Shown here: piece after piece, positions 32,209 through 41,055 of the stretch
How the letters are laid out: the number at the start of each line of letters is the position of its first letter
Numbering within the stretch: position 1 is the stretch's first letter
From: an uncultured Methylococcaceae bacterium
GTDB taxonomy: Bacteria; Pseudomonadota; Gammaproteobacteria; Methylococcales; Methylococcaceae
DNA: 44,822 bases
Assembly: GCA_903859815.1 (NCBI GenBank)
Contig: CAIOOA010000157.1
Span: 1-44,822, forward strand
Reading direction: 5' to 3'
Program-made: the position numbers and the translations under genes
The notes under the pieces: generated by a model
What the model was told of the DNA's origin: nothing
The model's database searches: none
What the model saw: only the letters and a program-made list of their open reading frames with translations

Positions 32209-34353
32209 ATGTTGCAAATCTTCAGAATCCAAAATTCCACTTGGCGGCTGTCCCTCGTGTTGGCAATCTGTTTAAGTCTGCTGCCGATTTTGGCATGGGG
32301 AATGCCGGGATTTGCCGAGGTCAAATCCGCGTGGCGGCCCTCCGAAGCATATCTTCTGGATCGTCACGGCAAGGTGCTGAATGAATCTAGGCTGGATTAT
32401 TCCGTCCGGCGCTTGTCATGGGTAAGTTTGGATCAAGTGTCCCCCGCTTTGATTACCGCGTTGCTAAGCGCAGAAGACCGCCGATTTTATCAACATCATG
32501 GCGTGGATTGGCGGGCTATCTTGTCTGCCACGTTCGGGCGCTTGGTCGGCAATCCGGCGCGGGGCGCCAGTACACTGACCATGCAGTTGGTTGCCATGCT
32601 CGATTCTCGGCTTGAAACGGGCAAGGGTGGGCGAACGCTTTCACAAAAACTCGCCCAAATTAAAGCCGCGATGGAGCTTGAAAAGACTTGGAGCAAGCCG
32701 GAAATCTTGGAAGCCTATCTCAATCTGGTTGGCTTTCGCGGCGAATTGCAAGGCTTGGCGGCCACGGCGAGGGCGTTCTTTGGCAAACAAGCTTCAGGTT
32801 TGTCGGAGGAGGAAGCGCTGGTGCTGGCTGCGATATTGCCTTCACCCAATGTTGATCCGGGTCGAATCGGTCAGCGTGCTTGTGCCATTGCCAAAGCTGG
32901 CAGTTTGACGGCGGACTGTTCCGCGCTGCAAAGCTTGGCTTCCAAGCTTTTAAGCCGTTCTTGGCAAATTGAACCGAGTGCTGAATTGGCCCCGCATTTG
33001 GCCCGGCAAATGCTGAAAACTCCCGGCGAGCGATTGACCACAACTTTGGACGAATCGACTCAACGCTTGGCCTTCAATGCCTTGAATCAACAGTTGCACG
33101 GCTTGGCGGAACGCAATGTGCGCGACGGTGCAGCCTTGGTGGTGGACAATCAAACCGGGGAAGTATTGGCCTATGTCGGTTCGGCAGGCCCATTTTCGCG
33201 TGCCGGCAAAGTGGATGGGGTTAAGGCAAAAAGGCAGGCAGGTTCTACACTAAAGCCGTTTTTATATGGCTTGACCTTGGAAAAACGCTATCTTACTGCC
33301 GCCTCCATCCTTGACGATGCCCCTATTCATTTGGAAACAACCTCAGGTTTATATATTCCCCAGAATTATGACAAGGACTACAAGGGCTTGGTCAGTGTTC
33401 GCACGGCTTTGGCGAGTTCTTTGAACATTCCTGCGGTTCGTGCCTTGGTGATATTGGGCGTGGAACGATTTCGCGACCGACTGCGTGATGTTGGCTATCT
33501 AAGCATCAACCAACCCGGGGACTATTATGGCTTCTCGCTGGCGCTGGGTTCTGCTGAAGTCAGCTTGCTAGAGCAAGTGAATGCTTATCGCACATTGGCG
33601 AATGGTGGGTTCATTTCCTCCTTACGTTTCAAATTTGAGGGAGCGGTGGACCAGCCTAGGCGAGTCTTGGATGAATCTGCCGCATTTATCATTGCCGACA
33701 TCCTTTCCGACCGCGCCGGACGGTCAGTCACGTTTGGCCTGTCCAATCCCTTGTCCACCCGGTTTTGGACGGCGGTTAAAACCGGAACCAGCAAAGACAT
33801 GCGCGACAACTGGTGCATAGGATTTAGCCGGCGCGTAACCGTGGGGGTTTGGGTAGGTAATTTCGAGGGCGATTCCATGCACGAGGTTTCAGGTGTCACA
33901 GGCGCGGCCCCGGCTTGGTTGGAAATCATGAATGGTTTGCATGAACGTGAAAGTTCCGACCCACCCAACCCGCCCGATGGAGTTTTGCAGCGTGAGATTC
34001 GCTATTTGCCAGCCGTTGAGCCGCCACGAGTGGAATGGTTCATCCGAGGTACGGAAACCGACCTGGTGCGGCTTGCCGAAGCGTCGGATCAAACACCCAA
34101 AATCACCTCCCCAGCCGATGGCGTTGTCATTGCCTTGGACCCGGACATCCCTTATGAAAACCAGGTCGTCTTGATTTCCGCCCAAACCGGCAGTGCATCG
34201 GCGGAATATGTGTTGGATGGCAAATCCTTAGGGCTGGCCGACCGCAATCGAAAATGGTCGCCCACGCCGGGTTTGCACAAACTGGCTTTGGTGGGGCAGG
34301 GGGGTAAGGTCTATGACACGGTTGAGTTTAGCGTCAGAGGTTTGAATCATTAA
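32209..34353 (+). CDS. pbpC: Penicillin-binding protein 1C
   Basis: This 714-residue bifunctional peptidoglycan synthase has an N-terminal membrane anchor (LSLVLAICLSLLPILAW). Its GT51 glycosyltransferase has EDRRFYQHHGVDW and GASTLTMQLVAML. The transpeptidase has SxxK as STLK (in RQAGSTLKPFLYG), SxN as SSLN, and KTGTS. A C-terminal BiPBP_C domain (IPYENQVVLISAQTG) is typical of PBP1C. The alpha-2-macroglobulin gene that often adjoins pbpC is absent here. The Shine-Dalgarno AAGGG is only 2 nt from the ATG, so the TTG next to it or a later start cannot be excluded. Confidence 0.93.
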   Translation: MLQIFRIQNSTWRLSLVLAICLSLLPILAWGMPGFAEVKSAWRPSEAYLLDRHGKVLNESRLDYSVRRLSWVSLDQVSPALITALLSAEDRRFYQHHGVDWRAILSATFGRLVGNPARGASTLTMQLVAMLDSRLETGKGGRTLSQKLAQIKAAMELEKTWSKPEILEAYLNLVGFRGELQGLAATARAFFGKQASGLSEEEALVLAAILPSPNVDPGRIGQRACAIAKAGSLTADCSALQSLASKLLSRSWQIEPSAELAPHLARQMLKTPGERLTTTLDESTQRLAFNALNQQLHGLAERNVRDGAALVVDNQTGEVLAYVGSAGPFSRAGKVDGVKAKRQAGSTLKPFLYGLTLEKRYLTAASILDDAPIHLETTSGLYIPQNYDKDYKGLVSVRTALASSLNIPAVRALVILGVERFRDRLRDVGYLSINQPGDYYGFSLALGSAEVSLLEQVNAYRTLANGGFISSLRFKFEGAVDQPRRVLDESAAFIIADILSDRAGRSVTFGLSNPLSTRFWTAVKTGTSKDMRDNWCIGFSRRVTVGVWVGNFEGDSMHEVSGVTGAAPAWLEIMNGLHERESSDPPNPPDGVLQREIRYLPAVEPPRVEWFIRGTETDLVRLAEASDQTPKITSPADGVVIALDPDIPYENQVVLISAQTGSASAEYVLDGKSLGLADRNRKWSPTPGLHKLALVGQGGKVYDTVEFSVRGLNH

Positions 34354-34367
34354 CGGGCCTTAGCTTT

Positions 34368-34446
34368 GGAGCGTCAAAGCTTGCTTTGACAGGGAAAGCT
34401 TGCTTCTCCTTTCCAATTCTCTTGTCAAAGCAAGCTTTGAGGCTCC
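34368..34446. repeat. REPIN-like repeat, GGAG family, copy A
   Basis: Two 24-nt inverted arms flank a 31-nt spacer. The left arm is GGAGC followed by the palindrome GTCAAAGC-tt-GCTTTGAC. The right arm has the inverse with one mismatch in the foot (GAGGCTCC). The spacer is inverted relative to copies B and C. It lies 14 nt after the pbpC stop. Confidence 0.85.
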
Positions 34447-34509
34447 CTTTAAAAACACGATTTCAGAGAATTACATTATAATGGTAGGAATTGCAATTTA
34501 TTCCATCTT

Positions 34510-36360
34510 ATGACATCCAACGAATCACCCATCACCCAAGGCTTCGATATTCCGGCCTTTTTACAAACCCTGACTCAGCGGCCAGGCATCTACAAGATGC
34601 TGGATGAGGCAGGTGAGGTGATTTATGTCGGCAAGGCGAAAAACCTGAAGAAACGGGTTTCCAGTTATTTCATGAATAAAGAAGCTGCCCCTAAGCAGCA
34701 AGCGATGGTGGCCCGTATTGCATCCATCGAAGTCACCGTCACCCATACCGAAGGCGAAGCGCTGCTACTGGAAAGCCAGTTGGTCAAGCGCATCCAACCC
34801 CGCTACAACATTTCTTTGCGGGACGGCAAAACCTTCCCGTATATTCAGGTCACCACGCATCAAACATTCCCCAGGGTTGGCTTTTATCGGGGCACACGCA
34901 AGAAGCAGGGCCGTTTTTTCGGGCCGTACCCCAGTGCTGGCGCGGTGCGTGAATGTTTGAAACTATTGCAAAAAATTTTCCCGGTGCGCCAATGCGAAGA
35001 TTCCGTGTTCAAGAATCGCTCCCGCCCTTGCTTGCAATACCAGATTGAACGGTGTTCCGGCCCCTGTGTGGATTTGATCTCCAAGGAATCCTATGCCGAG
35101 GATGTCGAAGACACCCTCATGTTTCTGGAAGGCAATGGCAAAGGGCTAATCGACGAATTGGTCCGCCGCATGGAAGAAGCCTCCAATGAGCTTCGCTTTG
35201 AACAAGCCGCCCGTTACCGAGACCAAATCGCCAACTTGCGCACCATCCTTGCCAAACAAGCAGTGGCTGGGGAGCAAGGTGACTTGGACATCGTCGCTTG
35301 TGCCATCAAAGGGCATATGGCTTGTGTGCAAGTGCTGTTCATCCGTGGCGGCCAGCAAATCGGCGACAGCGCCTTTTTCCCGAAAATGGCCGTAGAACAC
35401 AGCCACGGCAGTGTGCTGGAAGCCTTCTTGGCCCAGTATTATTTGAATCGTCAAGTCCCCCGTGAAATCCTGCTGAGTCACGACATCGATACTGACAACC
35501 GGCGTTTGTTGGAAGAGGTGTTGACGGCTCAAGCCAAACACGCTGTGCATATCAGCCCGAACACACGCGGAGAGAGGCTGAAACGGGTGCAATTGGCGCA
35601 GACCAATGCCGAAAACACCTTGCAGGCCAAATTAGCCAATCAACAAGACCTCTATGGGCGTTTCCTCAGCCTTGGTGAAGAATTGGGCCGGGCGGAACCG
35701 CCACAACGCTTGGAATGCTTTGACATCAGCCACACCATGGGCGAACAGACGGTGGCTTCTTGTGTCGTGTTTGACCGCCAAGGCGCGGTGAAATCGGCTT
35801 ATCGGCGCTTCAATATTGCCGGCATCGAACCGGGTGACGATTACGCGGCGTTGGCACAGGCGGTGACGCGACGCTACCAGCGCATCAAAAAAGGCGAATT
35901 CGAAGCCCCGGACATCTTGCTGATCGATGGCGGCAAAGGCCAAGTCAGCGCGGTGAAGGAGGCATTGCAAGCCATCGAGATGGACGAAATTTATGTCTTG
36001 GGGGTGGCAAAAGGCCCGGATCGCAAACCCGGCATGGAAATGTTGTTTCCAGCAGGGCAAAACCAGCCTATTCTATTGCCTAGCCATACCCCCGCGTTGC
36101 TGCTGATCCAGCAAATCCGAGACGAAGCGCACCGCTTCGCCATCACGGGTCATCGCCAACGGCGGAGCAAGGCGAAAACGCAATCCTCGCTGGAATTGAT
36201 CGAAGGCTTGGGTCCAAAGCGCCGCCAGCTATTGCTCAAACAATTCGGTGGATTGCGTGAAATCAGCCGCGCCGATGTCAACGCCCTGTGCAGCGTCGAA
36301 GGCATAAACCGGCAATTGGCGCAACGCATTTACGAAACGTTTCACGAACAGGAAGCCTGA
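34510..36360 (+). CDS. uvrC: Excinuclease ABC subunit C
   Basis: This 616-residue protein makes both incisions in nucleotide excision repair. The N-terminal GIY-YIG nuclease has RPGIYKMLDEAGEVIYVGKA with the catalytic Tyr and Arg region. A Cys-rich patch (RPCLQYQIERCSGPC) follows, then the UVR domain that contacts UvrB (LRFEQAARYRDQI). The RNase H-like domain has ECFDISHTMGEQTVASCV and ILLIDGGKGQ, and tandem helix-hairpin-helix motifs (LIEGLGPKRRQLLLKQFGG) end the protein. pgsA follows after 2 nt, the same order as in E. coli. The start is near the ribosome-free end of a REPIN, with no strong Shine-Dalgarno. Confidence 0.97.
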   Translation: MTSNESPITQGFDIPAFLQTLTQRPGIYKMLDEAGEVIYVGKAKNLKKRVSSYFMNKEAAPKQQAMVARIASIEVTVTHTEGEALLLESQLVKRIQPRYNISLRDGKTFPYIQVTTHQTFPRVGFYRGTRKKQGRFFGPYPSAGAVRECLKLLQKIFPVRQCEDSVFKNRSRPCLQYQIERCSGPCVDLISKESYAEDVEDTLMFLEGNGKGLIDELVRRMEEASNELRFEQAARYRDQIANLRTILAKQAVAGEQGDLDIVACAIKGHMACVQVLFIRGGQQIGDSAFFPKMAVEHSHGSVLEAFLAQYYLNRQVPREILLSHDIDTDNRRLLEEVLTAQAKHAVHISPNTRGERLKRVQLAQTNAENTLQAKLANQQDLYGRFLSLGEELGRAEPPQRLECFDISHTMGEQTVASCVVFDRQGAVKSAYRRFNIAGIEPGDDYAALAQAVTRRYQRIKKGEFEAPDILLIDGGKGQVSAVKEALQAIEMDEIYVLGVAKGPDRKPGMEMLFPAGQNQPILLPSHTPALLLIQQIRDEAHRFAITGHRQRRSKAKTQSSLELIEGLGPKRRQLLLKQFGGLREISRADVNALCSVEGINRQLAQRIYETFHEQEA

Positions 36361-36362
36361 CC

Positions 36363-36932
36363 ATGCAATTTAATCTGCCAACCTGGCTGACCCTGCTGCG
36401 GATCATTTTGATACCGGTGATGGTGGCCTTGTTTTATCTGCCCTGGCATTTGGCCCATGTCGCTTGCGGGGTGGTGTTTGCGATAGCCGGTTTCACCGAT
36501 TGGTTGGATGGCTATCTGGCGCGGAAAATGAGCCAGACGACCTTGTTCGGCGCTTTTCTCGATCCGGTTGCAGACAAATTGATGGTGTCCGTGGCCTTGG
36601 TGTTGATCGTGCAAGCCGACCCCAATCCATGGCTGGCAATTGCCGCCGCCGTGATTATCGGGCGTGAAATCACCATCGCCTCCTTGCGCGAATGGATGGC
36701 GGAAATTGGGCAGCGCAACAAAGTGGAAGTCTCGTGGGTTGGCAAGTGGAAGACCACTGCGCAGATGGTCGCCATCTTAACCTTATTGTTGAGCATGGAT
36801 ATTTGGAAGGAAACCTTGCGTGACCTTGGGCAAGTATTGCTGTTGGTGTCCGCCGTGCTGACCTTGTGGTCCATGTTCAATTACATGCAAGCCGCACTAC
36901 CGGCTTTAACCCAGCATGACCGCTCGGAGTAG
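36363..36932 (+). CDS. pgsA: CDP-diacylglycerol-glycerol-3-phosphate 3-phosphatidyltransferase
   Basis: The protein has 189 residues from the ATG at 36363, just after the uvrC stop; an upstream extension of the frame only overlaps uvrC. It makes phosphatidylglycerophosphate, the precursor of phosphatidylglycerol and cardiolipin, in the inner membrane. The CDP-alcohol phosphotransferase motif is complete: DWLDGYLARKMSQTTLFG followed by AFLDPVADK, with all Asp ligands. Four to five transmembrane helices are predicted. The length matches the E. coli enzyme. Confidence 0.96.
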   Translation: MQFNLPTWLTLLRIILIPVMVALFYLPWHLAHVACGVVFAIAGFTDWLDGYLARKMSQTTLFGAFLDPVADKLMVSVALVLIVQADPNPWLAIAAAVIIGREITIASLREWMAEIGQRNKVEVSWVGKWKTTAQMVAILTLLLSMDIWKETLRDLGQVLLLVSAVLTLWSMFNYMQAALPALTQHDRSE

Positions 36933-36951
36933 TAAACTCAGGCAAAGCGGT

Positions 36952-37064
36952 GGAGCGTCAAAGCTTGCTTTGACAAGAGCATCGATGATGTGAAACTTGC
37001 TTCACCTGTCAAAGCAAGCTTTGACGCTCCGGTCATGTCAAAGCAAGCGTTGACGCTCCGGTCA
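36952..37064. repeat. REPIN-like repeat, GGAG family, copy B with duplicated arm
   Basis: The core 36952-37030 has the same 24-31-24 layout as copies A and C. The right arm plus five bases (37007-37035, 29 nt) is repeated directly at 37036-37064 with one T to G change. It lies between pgsA and tRNA-Gly. Confidence 0.85.
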
Positions 37065-37087
37065 TGAAAATTCCTGACATGGAATAG

Positions 37088-37115
37088 TTGACAGAAAAAA
37101 CAGGCATTGTATAAT
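37088..37115 (+). promoter_or_regulatory. tRNA-Gly promoter
   Basis: TTGACA (37088-37093), a 16-nt spacer and TATAAT (37110-37115) are both perfect consensus hexamers. The tRNA begins 19 nt later. Confidence 0.85.
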
Positions 37116-37133
37116 ATCCAGCTATACAGACAT

Positions 37134-37209
<76 letters not shown>

Positions 37210-37220
37210 AAATTAAAAAC

Positions 37221-37251
37221 AAAAAGCCGCGACGTTTCACCGCGGCTTTTT
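37221..37251 (+). terminator. Terminator between tRNA-Gly and tRNA-Cys
   Basis: AAAAAGCCGCG and CGCGGCTTTTT form an 11-bp stem around a 9-nt loop. It separates two tRNAs that would otherwise seem to be one operon; the distance leaves little room for a separate tRNA-Cys promoter. Confidence 0.8.
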
Positions 37252-37265
37252 AGTTTAACCCACTC

Positions 37266-37339
37266 GGCTGAGTGGCAGAATGGTCATGCAGCGGCCTGCA
37301 AAGCCGTGTACGCCGGTTCGATTCCGACCTCAGCCTCCA
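37266..37339 (+). tRNA. tRNA-Cys (GCA)
   Basis: This is a 74-nt cloverleaf with acceptor GGCTGAG/CTCAGCC, anticodon stem CGGC/GCCG and loop CTGCAAA giving anticodon GCA. The T-loop is GTTCGAT and TCCA is at the 3' end. Confidence 0.96.
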
Positions 37340-37360
37340 TACACCGTTTCACACAGTATC

Positions 37361-37397
37361 AAAACCCGCAACATTCAATCCTTTGCGGGTTTTTTTT
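37361..37397 (+). terminator. Terminator after tRNA-Cys
   Basis: AAAACCCGCA pairs with TGCGGGTTTT around a 13-nt loop, followed by more T. The region 37398-37604 beyond it holds nothing I can assign. Confidence 0.85.
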
Positions 37398-37604
37398 GGT
37401 GTCATGCCTTCCCATGTGATACCGTCAAAATTAGATTTTTGCCAAATGGGCAATACCTAGACGTGCTTAAGGCCGGGGCGCCAGTGATTCGGCATGGCCA
37501 GAAAAAATCGAAAACCAGTAAAAGCAGGGTTAAACCAATGAATGAATATTTTTTTCGGATAAAGCTTTGTGTTGACGGTATCAATGGGGCGGTATGTGCC
37601 AATA

Positions 37605-37640
37605 AAAAACCCGCGAAGTCTTTAAACTTCGCGGGTTTTT
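37605..37640. terminator. Bidirectional terminator, probably of tRNA-Leu
   Basis: AAAAACCCGCGAAGT and ACTTCGCGGGTTTTT form a long stem with a 6-nt loop. On the minus strand it follows tRNA-Leu by 22 nt. Confidence 0.85.
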
Positions 37641-37661
37641 GCATGGCTTGAAAACCAAATT

Positions 37662-37748
37662 TGGTACCGAGAGCCGGAATCGAACCGGCACGTTGTCACC
37701 AACGCCAGATTTTGAGTCTGGTGCGTCTACCAGTTCCGCCATCTCGGC
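37662..37748 (-). tRNA. tRNA-Leu (CAA)
   Basis: This 87-nt class II tRNA on the minus strand has anticodon stem CCAGA/TCTGG and loop CTCAAAA giving anticodon CAA. The variable arm is long (GTTGGTGACAAC), the T-loop is GTTCGAT, and ACCA ends it. The first acceptor pair is a G-U wobble. A TATAAT lies upstream on the minus strand (37761-37766), but no clear -35 is seen. Confidence 0.95.
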
Positions 37749-37924
37749 AATGTAGGGATATTATATGCAATATTTTGGCTGAACGCTAGGATTATGACGG
37801 GCATCCATTCATTTTGTTTGCACCTAAGGTGTGTCGCCGCATATTATTAGCACTGTGAAACCCATTCAGCGATGAAAAGAGCGAGCCATCACCCTTTAAC
37901 CCTAACAACCGTCAAGAGGCTTTC

Positions 37925-38272
37925 ATGAGTAAATACTCGTTTACCCTGTTGTTTTCCGTTTTTGCCATACCCATGGCCTTTTCCGGCACGGCGTTCGCCT
38001 TAAGCCCCGATGTGGAAGCGGCCATAGAGTTGACCAAGCAGCATCATGCGGAGCAATGCGAGAAGAAAAAAATCCAAGTCCAGTTGTTGATCGCCCACCA
38101 GCATCACGATCAGGACAAATTGAATGCCTTAGGGCCGGAACTGGATGCCATCAATAAACGGCTCAAGCCTACGGAAGACAAGATGAATGCATTAAAGGCC
38201 AGTATGAAGAAGAACCCGGACGACCAAAGCGCGTTTGAGACGGCTTTGTTGCAATTGGGAGATTGCGAGTAG
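37925..38272 (+). CDS. Small secreted helical protein of unknown function
   Basis: This 115-residue protein has a signal peptide (FTLLFSVFAIPMAFSGTAFA) and a mature part rich in Lys, His, Gln and Asp that should form a helical hairpin. It has two cysteines, in AEQCEKKK and at the end in LGDCE, which could form a disulfide. AGAGG lies 7 nt before the ATG. I do not recognise the family. REPIN-like repeats follow the stop codon. Confidence 0.7.
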   Translation: MSKYSFTLLFSVFAIPMAFSGTAFALSPDVEAAIELTKQHHAEQCEKKKIQVQLLIAHQHHDQDKLNALGPELDAINKRLKPTEDKMNALKASMKKNPDDQSAFETALLQLGDCE

Positions 38273-38306
38273 GGGTTTGTTTGCAGGATGTCATTCAAAG
38301 TGATGC

Positions 38307-38364
38307 GGGAGTGCCTGTCTTGCCTTGTGAGGGCGTGTTCAGGCAAGGCAAGCCTTGCACTCCC
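38307..38364. repeat. Degenerate REPIN-like repeat, GGAG head, second type
   Basis: GGGAGTGC (38307) and GCACTCCC (ending 38364) bracket CTTGCCTTG and CAAGGCAAG. Read on the minus strand, the right arm is GGAGT followed by GCAAGGC-tt-GCCTTGC, the same design as the GTCAAAGC family with a different palindrome. Confidence 0.65.
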
Positions 38365-38389
38365 GGCGGATTTAATCTCTGGAATGTCG

Positions 38390-38468
38390 GGAGCGTCAAA
38401 GCTTGCTTTGACAAGGGAGTTGGAAATGCTAAGCTTGCTTCGCCTGTCAAAGCAAGCTTTGACGCTCC
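38390..38468. repeat. REPIN-like repeat, GGAG family, copy C
   Basis: Two perfect inverted 24-nt arms (38390-38413 and 38445-38468) flank a 31-nt spacer. It is in the same orientation as copy B and opposite to copy A, and it lies 30 nt before the stop of the 823-residue surface protein. Confidence 0.85.
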
Positions 38469-38497
38469 AATCATAGGCCGCTGCGTAAGATTAACAC

Positions 38498-40969
38498 CTA
38501 CTGGCAACCAGCTTTCGAAAGCCAAAGAGTTAGCGGTCCTTGACCCGACAATTTCCCGTCCGGTCCCCTGTAATAGACTTTGTTGTCGGTTGAGGAAATA
38601 CCGAGAAAGGTGTTGGTTGCGGAATAGTGGCGGAAAGTGAATTGTTCCCAAAACTCGGTGACAACCCCGGACGGGGTGAACAAGCTGGCATAGTGCCCTT
38701 CCAACCAATTGAATAGGCATTCATACTGAGGTGGGGGTTTGCAGCCAATTTTAGGCAACCAATCTGCTAGCGGCCCTTCATCCCGCATCATACGATCTGG
38801 ACCCAAGTAGTAGACATGATGGTCTATGGAGGAAACGCCCAAATAGGCATTGGTGGCTGCATAATAGCGGTAAGTGTAGGGGTGCAACACCTTGGTGTAG
38901 GGCAAAGATGGCGCAAACAGGGCAGGATAATGCTTCTCCGCCCACCCGAACAGGCATTCGGTGTCGGCTGATTGGTTCGCGGTGAAGTATGCGGTGACGC
39001 TGCTCGCCTTGTTCAGGGTGACTTGGCAAGCACCAGTGCCACTACAGGAACCGCCCCAACCGGTAAAGCTGGAACCGTTGGCGGGAGTGGCTGTCAGCTT
39101 GACTGATGTGCCATGGGCGAAGCTTTCGCTGCAATCGCCGCCGCACACAATGCCCGAGGGCTGGCTGGATACAATACCCGTGCCTGAGCCGCTTAAACTG
39201 ACTGCCAGCGGGACGGGTTTTAAGTTGAAAATCGCCGTGCAAGTGTGGGATTGGCTCATGGTCACCTGACCTTTTGCACATTCTGCATCGCCAACCCAGC
39301 CCGCAAAGTCTGAGCTTGGGTCGGCGCTGGCTGTCAACATGACCACAGCGCCTATGTCATAACTCTCGCCGCAACCGCTGCCGCAACTGATTCCGGGAGG
39401 GTTGCTGGTTGCCGTGCCAATGCCGTTGCCGGATTTGGCGATGTTTAGAATGTATGCGCTGGTGAACTTGAACGCCCCGCCGGTTTCGGTTCCGGCATAG
39501 AGCGTGTTAGGATTGTTGGGGTCAACGGCCAGTGCGCGGGTTTCCGTCCAAGCGGGAGAACCCGTGCCGACCGCATTCCATTGCCCGCCAGCGTCGGTGC
39601 TTTTGTAAACTTTTCCTGTAGTCCCCGCGTAAAGTATGGATGAGCGGTACGGGTCGTAAGCCAAGCTTTGGACGGGTTCCCCATTCGGAAGGTTCAAAGT
39701 GGCTTTATCCCAACGGTTGCCGCCGTCATTGCTCTGGTAAAAATTGCACCAAGGCTCAATCCCTCCCAAACCCTTGTAAGCAGCTCCCCATTCTATGCGA
39801 TAGAGCCGATTGAAATCGGACGGGTCGACAATCAAGTTAACGCCCAGTGTCGAGTTGGTGTAAATAGGAAGGCCGTAGATGACCCACGAACTGACCAAAT
39901 TCCAGTTTCCCCCGCCGTCAATGCTTTTGTAAAGCTCATTCCACGTTCCCGCATAGAGCGTGGCGGGGTTGGATCGGTCTGCGGTCAAGCTAATGATGGC
40001 GTGTCCTGAGTTTAGTCCGGTGCTGGCTAAACTCCAGTTTCCGCCGCCGTCAATGCTCTTGTATACCTTGTCCCCCGTTGCTGCATACTGTGTGTTCGGG
40101 TCGGAGGGGTCGAAGGCGATGGCTTGGGGCGTTGCCCCTGATGGCAGATTCAGTTTGTCGGTATTCCAATTTCTTCCCCCGTCAGCGCTTTTAACCAGTT
40201 GATCGCCCGCACCCGCATAGAGGGTGTTTGGCTGGGATGGGGCTAAGGCAAGGTATTTGACCGATAAAGCCGTCAAGCCGGTATTGGCTGCGACCCAGCT
40301 TCCGCCACTGTCTAGGCTTTTGTACACGCTGCTGGCCGTTCTCACCCAGAGCGTGGATGGGTTGGTCGGGGCGATTAGAAAACCTAGGACGGTCGAACCT
40401 GCACTTGGATTGAGGGCGGTCGAATGTTCGCCGTTGTCGATGCTTTGATAAAGGATTCCGTTTGTCAACTCATAGCGAATGGACGGATTGGAAGGGTCGG
40501 TGGACGTTTTCCCATTGTCCAATCCCGGTGGCAGTTGAGTTCCCACCAAGGTCCAATTCCCCCCGCTGTCGGCGCTTTTGTAAATTCCGGTATGTAGATT
40601 AGGAAGTCGAAAGTTACCCGAATTAGTTATGGCTAATGCATAAAGCGTGTCGGGGTTGGACGGGTCTAGGGATAGGCTTAGGATATCCCAGCCAGTACTC
40701 GGTCCGGAGCCTGTGGCTTGCCAACTCTTCCCGCTGTTGGTGGTCTTGTATACCCTGTCGACGGGTGATGAAGCATCGGGCTTGTTGATGTTGACGACGG
40801 CATAGAGCGTCTCCGGGGTGGACGGGGTGGCAACCAAGTCAGTGATATTGGTTCCCCCATCGGGACCAATGCCAGTCCATTGATTGTCCCCAGCCCTAGC
40901 CACAGGCAAGCCGGATAAGACAATCAGGAAAAGACCGAAATAGAGCAGCGAGAGTGGATTATTTTTCAT
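38498..40969 (-). CDS. Secreted beta-propeller protein with InlB-like repeats and duplicated C-terminal domain
   Basis: This 823-residue exported protein has a signal peptide (LYFGLFLIVLSGLPVARA) and AGGAG 6 nt upstream of the ATG. Residues about 30-500 are sortilin/BNR-type propeller repeats of the form PNTLYAG..KVYKS.DGG.NW, at least ten times. Residues about 505-665 hold two divergent InlB-B-like repeats, each with a CxxxC pair (ISCGSGC, IVCGGDC) and a FxGW motif. The last 150 residues are a tandem duplicate (ECLFGWAEKHYPALFAP and ECLFNWLEGHYASLFTP; YYAATNAYLGVSS and HYSATNTFLGISS). It is probably located at the cell surface or outside. Binding partners are unknown. Confidence 0.85.
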   Translation of the reverse strand: MKNNPLSLLYFGLFLIVLSGLPVARAGDNQWTGIGPDGGTNITDLVATPSTPETLYAVVNINKPDASSPVDRVYKTTNSGKSWQATGSGPSTGWDILSLSLDPSNPDTLYALAITNSGNFRLPNLHTGIYKSADSGGNWTLVGTQLPPGLDNGKTSTDPSNPSIRYELTNGILYQSIDNGEHSTALNPSAGSTVLGFLIAPTNPSTLWVRTASSVYKSLDSGGSWVAANTGLTALSVKYLALAPSQPNTLYAGAGDQLVKSADGGRNWNTDKLNLPSGATPQAIAFDPSDPNTQYAATGDKVYKSIDGGGNWSLASTGLNSGHAIISLTADRSNPATLYAGTWNELYKSIDGGGNWNLVSSWVIYGLPIYTNSTLGVNLIVDPSDFNRLYRIEWGAAYKGLGGIEPWCNFYQSNDGGNRWDKATLNLPNGEPVQSLAYDPYRSSILYAGTTGKVYKSTDAGGQWNAVGTGSPAWTETRALAVDPNNPNTLYAGTETGGAFKFTSAYILNIAKSGNGIGTATSNPPGISCGSGCGESYDIGAVVMLTASADPSSDFAGWVGDAECAKGQVTMSQSHTCTAIFNLKPVPLAVSLSGSGTGIVSSQPSGIVCGGDCSESFAHGTSVKLTATPANGSSFTGWGGSCSGTGACQVTLNKASSVTAYFTANQSADTECLFGWAEKHYPALFAPSLPYTKVLHPYTYRYYAATNAYLGVSSIDHHVYYLGPDRMMRDEGPLADWLPKIGCKPPPQYECLFNWLEGHYASLFTPSGVVTEFWEQFTFRHYSATNTFLGISSTDNKVYYRGPDGKLSGQGPLTLWLSKAGCQ

Positions 40970-41055
40970 GGCAATCTCCTTGCGAAGCGCTTTTTCAATT
41001 AATTATAGTTCTTTGAACAGCAACAGCAGAGAAACAGAGATCAGAGTGCCAGTGT

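Noticed and set aside
37280-37651. 123-codon frame spanning tRNA-Cys and the following gap
   Set aside because: It starts inside a tRNA gene, crosses a strong terminator and ends in another hairpin; no domain is seen.
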